Positions 42,369 through 50,266 of a stretch of DNA of 64,000 nucleotides are shown piece after piece. Below the pieces are notes generated by a model. It did not search any database. It had not been told where the DNA came from and was given only the letters and a program-made list of their open reading frames with translations. This stretch comes from Bacillus_BD sp050389805 (lineage in GTDB: Bacteria; Bacillota; Bacilli; Bacillales; Cytobacillaceae): assembly GCF_050389805.1 (NCBI RefSeq), contig NZ_CP130945.1, positions 558,001 to 622,000 on the forward strand, read 5' to 3'. The translations under genes were made by a program, and so were the position numbers. Each line of letters begins with the position of its first letter. Positions within the stretch are counted from its first letter, which is position 1.

Positions 42369-44102
42369 GTGAGAAAAAATCCGAGGCTTATAGGAGATCA
42401 ACATGTTAAGTTGGTTTATGAGGCACTACTGAAATCATTCAATGGGCAAAAAATCAACCAGTTTCCAATTACGGTCATAAGAACCGTTCATTTTATAGAA
42501 TCTCTCTACCCAAATATAAAATCAGTCTCTTCAAAATTCGATCATCCAAATCCAGATCAGTACAAAGACCTTACTTTATTTTTGGATGATGGAAAACCCG
42601 TTACGATAAATCTTTTTTCGATTAAAAAAGGTGGGAAAATACAGCCCAAAAACTTAGGAGCAAAAAGCTTTTTTTCTAAATATTTCCTTTCTGAACGATT
42701 ACAGGAAATGTTTAATAAAGAATTTGAAAAAAATTACTTGGAATTTTTAAAGGAATTAGTGACCATTGGGGTGGGCACACACGATGTCACGAATAAAACC
42801 GAACTGAAAAAACTCGTATCGAGTACCTTTAAAAAGTTTACGCCGGAAATAAATCCTTCAAGGGATAAATTTTTATATCGTTTACGTGAATGGTGCTTTC
42901 TTTTACTAAGAGATTTTTACAATGATAAAAATAATGGTTTTTTTCATGCGTTTAATATTCTATTTATGACAGAGGACATTAATCTGATTACAAGTTATGG
43001 TAGAAGTGAAGACGACATAGTTGTAGAGCAATTTAATCCAGGTACTCCTCAGTTTCATGATATTCGTTTATATAAGTCAGGCAAAAATACAGTAGGGATT
43101 AAATTTGGTGAGGTTGCTTTAACACTGCGATTTAAGTTTGAAAGTGGAACCACTTCATCTATTAAATTGGCTGTCAGCTACGATCGCTTTCCGGATGAAT
43201 CTGAAATGGATGATATCAATAAGGGTACCATTCAAAAAATGCACGATTTACTTCATCATCATGAATATACTGATACTAAGAATAGTAGTAATGCGATTGG
43301 CAAATGTCATGAAGCCCTTACCTATTATTATTTTTTGAAGGAATATCCTAGGATTTCGCAAGTTGACGCTGACGAATGTGCCCATTTATTAAGGAAGTAT
43401 TATTCATTGGTAAAACCTAAAATACTAGAAAACTTATATTCTTCAACCGCAACGATCGTTCCCGTAATTCGAGAAAAGTTAGATGAAAAATATCAGACCT
43501 ATCAAATTGAAAGCATTGAATTAGTTCCTGATAGTTATCTAAACGACAAACTGGATACAGGGGATCTTCAACTCATTATTAGAGTCCATGATGATTATGT
43601 TGCAGAAAATATATCGTTAAAAGCGATCGCTAAAAAGAATGCTAAAATTACGACAAAGAACCCGGGCATTGGTACGATACTTGGACCAACTTATTTTAAT
43701 ATAGATTATGATTTAAATTCTGACGTTAATGAGGTTAAGGCTGCATTTATAAAAGAGGAAATCAATCATACAGAGAGTTTAGAACGGCTTGCTGAAGCAA
43801 TAGGTGGACCCCTTGAACAGGCAACACAAGAACAATTAAGACAAGGGCTTGAAAATCTTCTAGGGAAAGCCATGATGGCTATTACCATTTATAATGAAAA
43901 CATAAGCTTTTGCAAGGAGCATTCATCCATTGATAGTGAAGTAAGGGTATATACGAAGACGCCATCTGCTATTCAAAATACGTTAACATGGAGTAATGAC
44001 TCCGAATCCATTAGTTTGCGAGTAAAATTCAGTAAAGGACACCAGCATGGATGGTCCTCCATTAAATTAACTTCAGAATACCAGTTAGATCCCTTTCATT
44101 AA
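42369..44102 (+). CDS. Probable type II restriction endonuclease partner (unrecognised fold)
   Basis: About 577 residues from GTG 42369, five bases after GAGGTG; ATG 42339 would add ten. It has no membrane segment or signal and I recognise no domain. The case for an endonuclease is context: it is divergent from a C5 methyltransferase gene and nothing else lies between the flanking repeats except one small gene. The size is near what I recall for BsuRI (GGCC), which would agree with the methyltransferase. A PD-(D/E)xK site cannot be assigned by eye; ELVPDSYLNDKLDTGDLQL and ENISLKAIAKK are candidate parts. Confidence 0.65.
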   Translation: MRKNPRLIGDQHVKLVYEALLKSFNGQKINQFPITVIRTVHFIESLYPNIKSVSSKFDHPNPDQYKDLTLFLDDGKPVTINLFSIKKGGKIQPKNLGAKSFFSKYFLSERLQEMFNKEFEKNYLEFLKELVTIGVGTHDVTNKTELKKLVSSTFKKFTPEINPSRDKFLYRLREWCFLLLRDFYNDKNNGFFHAFNILFMTEDINLITSYGRSEDDIVVEQFNPGTPQFHDIRLYKSGKNTVGIKFGEVALTLRFKFESGTTSSIKLAVSYDRFPDESEMDDINKGTIQKMHDLLHHHEYTDTKNSSNAIGKCHEALTYYYFLKEYPRISQVDADECAHLLRKYYSLVKPKILENLYSSTATIVPVIREKLDEKYQTYQIESIELVPDSYLNDKLDTGDLQLIIRVHDDYVAENISLKAIAKKNAKITTKNPGIGTILGPTYFNIDYDLNSDVNEVKAAFIKEEINHTESLERLAEAIGGPLEQATQEQLRQGLENLLGKAMMAITIYNENISFCKEHSSIDSEVRVYTKTPSAIQNTLTWSNDSESISLRVKFSKGHQHGWSSIKLTSEYQLDPFH

Positions 44103-44163
44103 AAAGGGGCCTGACTCCCATTCTGCTAAAGGATTAACGCAGTGGGGGGTCAGACCCTTTTTC
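44101..44163. repeat. Dispersed palindrome, family C, copy 2 (right flank)
   Basis: GGGGCCTGACTCCC and GGGGGGTCAGACCC around CTAAAGGATTAACG, same orientation as copy 1 at 40369. It begins at the stop codon of the presumed endonuclease gene and may act as its terminator. Confidence 0.82.
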
Positions 44164-44180
44164 TTATAGGTAAGCATGCA

Positions 44181-44458
44181 TTAATCAACTAGAACATCTT
44201 TCATTTGCTTATATTCTTCTTCGCTAATTTCCCCTCTAGCATAGCGCTCTTTTAAGATCTGGATGCTATTATCCCTGTCTTGGGAAGGTTTTTTGCGATA
44301 TCCTTAACGTTTAGATTTTTGATCACTTTATATATGAGATAGATAATAGCTACCCAAAACAGTAATTGTAAAACGGAGAAGATAATTCCAACCGTACCAA
44401 ATCCACCCATTGAACCAAATCCATTCAACATTCCAAAACCATGCATCATTCTTATCAT
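44181..44458 (-). pseudogene. SHOCT-domain small membrane protein, split by a one-base frameshift
   Basis: The start (MIRMMHGFGMLNGFGSMGG) and one membrane helix (LQLLFWVAIIYLIYKVI) are in one frame, which ends at 44252. The next frame codes a perfect SHOCT end: ILKERYARGEISEEEYKQM, closing VLVD with TAA at 44183-44181. A run of six A on the coding strand (44294-44289) sits at the switch; seven would restore the protein. True mutation, slippage or an assembly error are all possible. Confidence 0.85.
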
Positions 44459-44587
44459 CCCTTTATCTCATCATTTCTTAAAACTACATTTCTCATTTAC
44501 ATCTCCATTATAAAAAGAAAATGTTAAGAACTTATCAAGATATTATGGGGATTATATGGACAATTTATGGGGTGGTAGAATTTAACA

Positions 44588-44628
44588 GGTGACAGGCACC
44601 TTCCATTTTATGGAAGGTGCCTGTCGCT
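44588..44628. repeat. Dispersed palindrome, family B, copy 1
   Basis: GACAGGCACCTTCCA / TGGAAGGTGCCTGTC, 15 perfect pairs with a five-base loop, just after the 3' end of the minus-strand BASS gene. Second copy at 48237. Confidence 0.88.
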
Positions 44629-44636
44629 TGTGCTTT

Positions 44637-45584
44637 CTATTCTTTTTGTTCTTCTAATTTTTTTGCTTTTTTTCCCCAATAATTTGCTAGGAAAGAACCT
44701 GATACATTATGCCAAACACTGAAGATGGCTCCTGGTACAGCAGCTAATGGTGAAAAATGTGCGACTGCAAGTGCTGTTGCGAGGCCAGAGTTTTGCATTC
44801 CGACTTCAATGGATACTGCTTTTTGGTCTGCATATTCCAACTTGAATAATTTTGCTGCAAAGAATCCAATTAAATAGCCTAGAGCATTGTGTAAGATAAC
44901 AACCGCTAAAATAAGCAATCCACTTTCAAGGATTTTCTCTTTACTGCCACTTACAACTGCTGCAACAATTCCTACAATCCCAATTACAGATACTAAAGGT
45001 AGTGCTTTTGCACTTTTTTCAACTGTTTTGCTGAATAAAGTCTTTGCAATTAATCCTAAAATGATTGGTAAAAGAACAATAGTCACAACCGATTTAAACA
45101 TTGCTCCAGCTGAAACCGGAAGCCATTGACTTGCCAACATAAGGGTAATAGCAGGAGTTAATAATGGGGCTAAAAGGGTTGTACAAGATGTAATCGTAAC
45201 GGATAAAGCCGTATTTCCTCTTGCTAAAAAGGTCATGACGTTCGAAGAAGTTCCTCCCGGGCATGAACCAACAAGAATGACCCCAACAGCAATTTCAGGT
45301 GGTAATCCGAGAAGTTTCGCTAAGCCGAATGCTAAAAGAGGCATGATCGTAAATTGAGCTATAACCCCAATTAGCACTTTTTTCGGATGACTGAATACTT
45401 CTTTGAAATCTGATGCAGAAAGAGTCATTCCCATTCCGAACATTATAATTCCTAGTAATAAACTTATATAAGAACCAATCCAAGTAAATCCTCCTGGAAA
45501 TAATAAGGCCAAAGCGGCAAAAAGGATGACCCAATAGGCAAACGTATTGCCCGCAAACGTACTAGCTTTCTCTAAAGCTCTCAT
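44637..45584 (-). CDS. Bile acid:sodium symporter (BASS) family transporter
   Basis: 315 residues from ATG 45584 after AGGGGGAG; the longer frame to 45638 is unlikely. About nine or ten helices with family motifs GMGMTLSASDF, GVILVGSCPGGTSSNVM and SIEVGMQNSGLATALA, the sodium-binding crossover regions. Bacterial members carry organic acids or similar anions; YocS of B. subtilis is a likely relative. Substrate unknown. Single gene. Confidence 0.9.
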   Translation of the reverse strand: MRALEKASTFAGNTFAYWVILFAALALLFPGGFTWIGSYISLLLGIIMFGMGMTLSASDFKEVFSHPKKVLIGVIAQFTIMPLLAFGLAKLLGLPPEIAVGVILVGSCPGGTSSNVMTFLARGNTALSVTITSCTTLLAPLLTPAITLMLASQWLPVSAGAMFKSVVTIVLLPIILGLIAKTLFSKTVEKSAKALPLVSVIGIVGIVAAVVSGSKEKILESGLLILAVVILHNALGYLIGFFAAKLFKLEYADQKAVSIEVGMQNSGLATALAVAHFSPLAAVPGAIFSVWHNVSGSFLANYWGKKAKKLEEQKE

Positions 45585-45860
45585 TTTTCTCCCCCTAAAT
45601 AAATAGATAAAATAGTATAAAAATAATATAAAATTCATTATACTGCAAAAAAGGTATTATTCAACACTTTTTTTACAGGGGGTGTACTTTTGTGTTTTTA
45701 GAAAGGACACTAATGAATGACCTCTCTAGTGTTTGTGAGTAATTCTCTTGACAAAATCGTTAAAATTGGTAAATTATTCTCATAATACTTTAGTTTATTA
45801 AATAGGTAAAATGTTAATTTGGTAGAGAAGAGAAAAGTATATTCATATAAGAATGAGGAA

Positions 45861-45994
45861 ATGATTGCGAATGCCTTAGGTGGAGCCAATATAGCATCGT
45901 TGGTTGGATTAATCGTTCCGACCGTTTTTACTTTTTAATAAAGAGAAAAGCTGCTTTTTCTGTTAAATCTATTAGAGAAAAAAGAGCATATTAA
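45861..45994 (+). pseudogene. C-terminal remnant of a membrane transporter
   Basis: A hydrophobic stretch (MIANALGGANIASLVGLIVP) ends at TAA 45936; the next frame continues sensibly (LIKRKAAFSVKSIREKRAY) to 45994, so one base has been gained or lost in the T-rich junction. No start or upstream part remains. It looks like the last helix and tail of a secondary transporter; family not determined. Confidence 0.45.
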
Positions 45995-46079
45995 AGAATG
46001 AGTGAACGTGATACAGATAGGCATGATCATGTATGGGTGCTATTCGATATACAACTAATATGAGAAGGAGTTATCAAGA

Positions 46080-47174
46080 ATGGAACATTTATGGAATCAA
46101 AACGTAAAAAAATTAACCCCTTATGTACCTGGAAAACCAATAGAAGATGTTCAAAAAGAACTTGGATTAACAGAAATTATCAAATTAGCCTCAAATGAAA
46201 ATCCATATGGTCCTTCACCAAAGGCAATCGCTGCAGCTCAAGAAGCAGCTAGCATGAATCAACTATACCCGGAACCATCAAACAGAGAATTAAGAGAAAA
46301 ACTTGGCATGGAATATGGAATTGACTCTGAACAAATTGTCGTCTCAAACGGGGCCGATAATATTCTTCTATTAATTAGTCAAGCTTTTTTAAATCCAGGA
46401 GATGAAGTGATCTTCTGTTCTCCAACCTTTTCTGTATATAAATCAACGACATTGCTAATGGGTGGCGTACCGATTGAAATCCCGTTAAATGACCAATATC
46501 AATTTGATTTGGACGGTATTTTAGAAAAAATCAATGAGAAGACGAAATTAGTTTATGTGTGTAATCCAAATAATCCAACGGGTACAGTCGTGGATTCGGA
46601 TGAATTAGAAAGCTTTATAAAAAAGGTACCAGATCATGTCATTCTCGTATTAGATGAAGCATATGCGGAGTTCATTTCGATTGAGAACTACAAAATGGGA
46701 GTGCAGTATGTAAAAGAGGGCTATAATATCATTTCTGTACATACATTCTCAAAACTATATGGTCTAGCAGCGGCAAGGGTTGGATTTGCTTTTGCATCGA
46801 AGGAATTGTTAAAGCCAATTTTGGCTGTTCGTGAACCATTTCCAGTCACAAGAATGTCTGACGCTGCTGCGATTGCTTCATTAGAAGATCCGGAGTACCG
46901 AGATTTTATTTTAACGGAAAATCGCAAGGGTCTTGATTATTTAAGTGACGAATTAGAAAAGTTGGGCTTTTCAACGATTGAGTCTTATGCAAACTTTCTA
47001 TTAGTGGATACAGGAAAAGAGATTGAACCTTTGTATCAAGATTTAATGAAACAAGGAATCATTGTCCGCCCTTGTACAAGTTTTGGATATCCGAATCATT
47101 TCAGAGTAACCGTAGGAACACCAGAGCAAAATCAGAAGTTTATTGAAGTCTTGAGAAAAGTTCTTGAAAATTAA
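46080..47174 (+). CDS. hisC: Histidinol-phosphate aminotransferase
   Basis: 364 residues, fold-type I PLP enzyme. KLASNENPYGPSPKA at the start, NPNNPTGT, DEAYAEF and the Schiff-base lysine K225 in HTFSKLYGLAAARVGF are all present. It converts imidazole-acetol phosphate to histidinol phosphate; many Bacillus HisC proteins also act in tyrosine and phenylalanine synthesis. It stands alone, without his, trp or aro genes and without a visible T-box leader, so it may be an extra copy. Start ATG after AAGGAG. Confidence 0.9.
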   Translation: MEHLWNQNVKKLTPYVPGKPIEDVQKELGLTEIIKLASNENPYGPSPKAIAAAQEAASMNQLYPEPSNRELREKLGMEYGIDSEQIVVSNGADNILLLISQAFLNPGDEVIFCSPTFSVYKSTTLLMGGVPIEIPLNDQYQFDLDGILEKINEKTKLVYVCNPNNPTGTVVDSDELESFIKKVPDHVILVLDEAYAEFISIENYKMGVQYVKEGYNIISVHTFSKLYGLAAARVGFAFASKELLKPILAVREPFPVTRMSDAAAIASLEDPEYRDFILTENRKGLDYLSDELEKLGFSTIESYANFLLVDTGKEIEPLYQDLMKQGIIVRPCTSFGYPNHFRVTVGTPEQNQKFIEVLRKVLEN

Positions 47175-47650
47175 AAATAGGATAAAAATAGGTAGCGTAC
47201 GACGTGGATAGAGTGGGTTTAGGAACACGTGTGGTATAACTATGATTCAATCCCGAATGATACGATTCAACTTTTTATGGATATTTTGTACGTTAATATC
47301 ATAATTAATATGATATTTTATAGATTTCTCCATAAACACTGAACTACTTCGATATTTTCTTAAGGAATTTTTGTACGAAAACCAAGAGAAAAAGTCCGTT
47401 TTTAGAGTCTCTTTCAAGAACCTTTTTGGAAGAAACCAAGAGAAAAAAGTCCTTGAGAACTTCACACCAAGGTGAAAACACGTGGACGGTCTGCTGTGAC
47501 TCTACTATGGATCTACTCTTGTGTTTTTAGACTTAACAGTAAATATCTGCTAATATTAGTGATTAGTGAGAATACTAAAGGGGATACCAGTGTTTTTTAA
47601 TGATTTACAATGGGCTTATTAAAAGTAATTTACAGTATGGAGGAAATAAC
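47175..47650. other. Gene-free region with short repeats
   Basis: Bases 47266-47303 resemble the unit at 34621-34657 (TTCAACTTTTT...GTACGTTA.TATCATA). CCAAGAGAAAAAGTCC occurs twice (near 47380 and 47436). No ORF with a good start is seen. Confidence 0.5.
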
Positions 47651-48229
47651 GTGACAAAGGGAGAACATAACAGTAAAAATGAGTTATCGTTAGAAAATCA
47701 AGAGGAGTTACTACATACATTAAAAGAACGTTTTGAGAAACACATGGACCGTCATCAAGAAGTGGAGTGGTCAAAAGTTCTAGAAAAGCTAGAAGCAAAT
47801 CCTGCCAAACTGTGGTCACTCAATGAGATGGAACGTACTGGCGGTGAACCGGATGTAGTGGGCTATGATCCAGAGAAGGAAGAATATATTTTTTATGATT
47901 GTTCAGCAGAAACCCCAAAAGGTCGCAGAAGCGTTTGTTACGACCGTGAAGCGCTAGAGTCAAGGAAGAAACATAAACCGGAAACGAGCGTCATGGATAT
48001 GGCAACAGCCATGGGGATTGAATTATTAACAGAAGAACAATATCGTGAGTTGCAGAAACTAGGTGAGTTCGATAGAAAATCGTCTAGCTGGGTACAAACA
48101 CCCTCCGATATAAGAAAACTCGGTGGTGCTCTGTTCTGTGATCGTCGTTACGATCATGTCTTCGTGTATCACAATGGAGCAGACTCCTATTATAGTGCCA
48201 GAGGTTTCCGAGGATCGTTAAGAGTATAG
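47651..48229 (+). CDS. DUF4256 family protein
   Basis: 192 residues from GTG 47651, which follows TGGAGG; the frame is open 17 codons further up but without support. NQEELLHTLKERFEKHMDRH, LWSLNEMERTGGEPDVVG, FYDCSAETPKGRRSVCYDRE and GGALFCDRRYDHVFVYHNGA are characteristic. Members are soluble proteins of unknown function found widely in bacteria. Followed by a family B hairpin. Confidence 0.85.
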   Translation: MTKGEHNSKNELSLENQEELLHTLKERFEKHMDRHQEVEWSKVLEKLEANPAKLWSLNEMERTGGEPDVVGYDPEKEEYIFYDCSAETPKGRRSVCYDREALESRKKHKPETSVMDMATAMGIELLTEEQYRELQKLGEFDRKSSSWVQTPSDIRKLGGALFCDRRYDHVFVYHNGADSYYSARGFRGSLRV

Positions 48230-48236
48230 ACTGCAA

Positions 48237-48281
48237 GAGGTGACAGGCACCTTCCAAAAATTGGAAGGTGCCTGTCACCTC
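48237..48281. repeat. Dispersed palindrome, family B, copy 2
   Basis: GAGGTGACAGGCACCTTCCA is part of a 21-pair perfect stem with a three-base loop, seven bases after the DUF4256 stop and followed by TTTAAT, so it can also terminate transcription. Confidence 0.9.
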
Positions 48282-48391
48282 TTTAATAAGTTCATACATA
48301 ATTGAAAATATAAATTCCTGTCCACACAGAGCACATATTAACAGGAATGATGCTCATGAATTCTTTATTATTTGATTAGGGGGGAGTCATA

Positions 48392-49246
48392 GTGGCATTG
48401 GTTGAATCTCTACAAAAGGCAATTGACTACATGGAAGAACATTTACTAGAACAAATTTCGATTGAGGATATATCCCAACATGCAAATGTATCACCGTATC
48501 ATTTTCAGCGTACCTTTATGATTATGACCGATCTATCAGTTGGAGATTATCTTCGTCGTCGCCGATTAACATTGGCAGCACGAGAGTTAACCAGTACAGA
48601 AAGCAAAATTATCGACATTGCATACAAATATGGCTATGAAACTCCCGAAGCTTTTTCAAAGGCTTTTCGCAAACAACATGGGATGAGTCCGAGTGAAGCA
48701 CGAAAAGGGGCTGGAAAGCTGCAGTCGTATAACCGAATCACGATAAAAGTGACATTGAAAGGAGCAGAACCGATGAACTATCAAATTATTGAAAGAGATG
48801 GTTTCCAAGTAATCGGGGTAAAACGAGAGTGTTCATGTGGGGACTCGAAAAGTCAGGAAATTCCGGAACTTTGGAATGAAGTGAATGCAAATGGAACGGT
48901 CGAAAAGCTTGTACCACATATCAATGGAGAAATAAAAGGTGTATTAGGAATGACTGACAATTACAATCCAGAAAAAGATTCGATTGATTATTGGATTGCA
49001 GTTGAACATGCTGGAGAGGTGCCATCAGGCTTATCAAGCTATGAATTTCCTCCATCTAAATGGATCGTTTTTGAAGTACGCGGGTCTGCACCAACGGCAA
49101 TGGTCAGTGCGTGGAAACAAATCTATTCGGAATGGATTCCTTCCAATGGATATGAAATAGCTGAGCTTCCCTCCATTGAGGCTTATATCGATTCTGACGT
49201 CTATCATCCAAATGCATTAAATGAAATTTGGCTGGCAGTAAAATAA
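48392..49246 (+). CDS. AraC family regulator with GyrI-like effector domain
   Basis: 284 residues. Residues 5-108 are the double AraC helix-turn-helix: ISIEDISQHANVSPYHFQRT and IIDIAYKYGYETPEAFSKAF, ending HGMSPSEARK. Residues ~125-284 are a GyrI-like/effector-binding domain with a Cys pair (RECSCGDS). Such regulators (SbmC/Rob/BltR-like partners) bind small hydrophobic or drug molecules and usually activate efflux genes. GTG start after GGGGGGAG. Target unknown; the MMPL exporter nearby is one possibility. Confidence 0.9.
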   Translation: MALVESLQKAIDYMEEHLLEQISIEDISQHANVSPYHFQRTFMIMTDLSVGDYLRRRRLTLAARELTSTESKIIDIAYKYGYETPEAFSKAFRKQHGMSPSEARKGAGKLQSYNRITIKVTLKGAEPMNYQIIERDGFQVIGVKRECSCGDSKSQEIPELWNEVNANGTVEKLVPHINGEIKGVLGMTDNYNPEKDSIDYWIAVEHAGEVPSGLSSYEFPPSKWIVFEVRGSAPTAMVSAWKQIYSEWIPSNGYEIAELPSIEAYIDSDVYHPNALNEIWLAVK

Positions 49247-49266
49247 GAAATACATGTAACGTGTAC

Positions 49267-49953
49267 CTAGCGTTGAACAGTTTGTAGAGGGATCAAAAAC
49301 GGTTCCTCTCTTTTTAATTTCCTTCCCCCTATTGGTCTACCTCTTTTAAAACCATTTTTATATCCCATAGCATTCATGGGTCCTTGCGTGATGAGATTTG
49401 CGAGCTGTTCCATTATAAAATCCGTAGAATACTGACTGCCAGAGCTTAGCCACCATTTGATGACCCCAATATACGCAGAGATAATAAAACTGAGAATTAA
49501 ATCAGCAGGAACTTGGAGTTGATTTAATTCCCCATAAATAGAAATGAAAGAGCTTTTAAACTTATCTGCTAATAGACTTTCAACCCGTTCCGTAAAATTA
49601 GGAATTCCGTTTGGACCTAGCATGACACGATAAAAATTTCGGTTCTGATCAATGTGCTCGATTACTTTACTTAATGTGATTTTAAATCGGTTAACATCAA
49701 CTTCACCTTTTTTTAGATGACAGGGTATATTGATGGCATCCATTAATTCATTTAAATAGGTGCTGGTTACTTGTTGGAGTAAGTCATATTTATCTTGGTA
49801 ATGCAAATAAAAAGTGGCTCGATTCATCATAGCCTCATCAGCAATTTTTTGAATGGTGATCGTTTCAAATCCCTTTTCTTCTATTAGTGTTATCAATGCA
49901 TCTTTTATGAGTTTTTTTGTCTTCAATACACGTAAATCCGTTTTCTTGGCCAT
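49267..49953 (-). CDS. TetR/AcrR family regulator
   Basis: 228 residues from ATG 49953 (site GGAGA). Residues ~8-55 are the TetR helix-turn-helix: LIKDALITLIEEKGFETIT, IQKIADEAMMNRATFYLHY and DKYDLL. The ~150-residue C-terminal part is an all-helical ligand-binding domain ending in a basic tail. It is divergent from the MMPL exporter gene, and a perfect palindrome lies between them, so it probably represses that exporter until a ligand binds. Confidence 0.9.
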   Translation of the reverse strand: MAKKTDLRVLKTKKLIKDALITLIEEKGFETITIQKIADEAMMNRATFYLHYQDKYDLLQQVTSTYLNELMDAINIPCHLKKGEVDVNRFKITLSKVIEHIDQNRNFYRVMLGPNGIPNFTERVESLLADKFKSSFISIYGELNQLQVPADLILSFIISAYIGVIKWWLSSGSQYSTDFIMEQLANLITQGPMNAMGYKNGFKRGRPIGGRKLKREEPFLIPLQTVQR

Positions 49954-50077
49954 TTCTCCACAACCTTTTAAATGATGTGAAATATGCGACAATTTTTGGT
50001 GCAGTTGTCGCTTAACATACAAAACTAGGAATCTTGCTCATTGAATACATCTGCACGGTATTTATAATGAAATTATA

Positions 50078-50091
50078 AACAACATGTTGTT
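50078..50091. promoter_or_regulatory. Candidate TetR operator
   Basis: AACAACATGTTGTT is a perfect 14-base palindrome in the divergent region between the TetR and MMPL genes, 125 bases from the regulator start and 176 from the exporter start. It is embedded in AT-rich promoter-like DNA. Confidence 0.6.
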
Positions 50092-50266
50092 AATTAATCA
50101 ACGATCTATTGAAAAAGGGGGTGTGGAGAAAGGTTAAGAAGTGTTTCGTAAATAGTAGATTTAAGCAATGAGTTACGTATTTAAGGTCCATTTAAATGAG
50201 TGAAAAAAGCTACAAAAGAGAAGGGGTAAACGGTGAATGTAGTTTAATAGATAGGGAGTTGAATAC

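Noticed and set aside
45585..46079. T-box or other amino-acid leader before hisC
   Set aside because: No specifier loop or T-box sequence (TGG-ACCGCG type) and no terminator/antiterminator pair could be found.
47247..47465. Minus-strand frame with repeated FFSWF
   Set aside because: The repeats come from the duplicated AAGAGAAAAAGTCC intergenic sequence, and no start site is seen.
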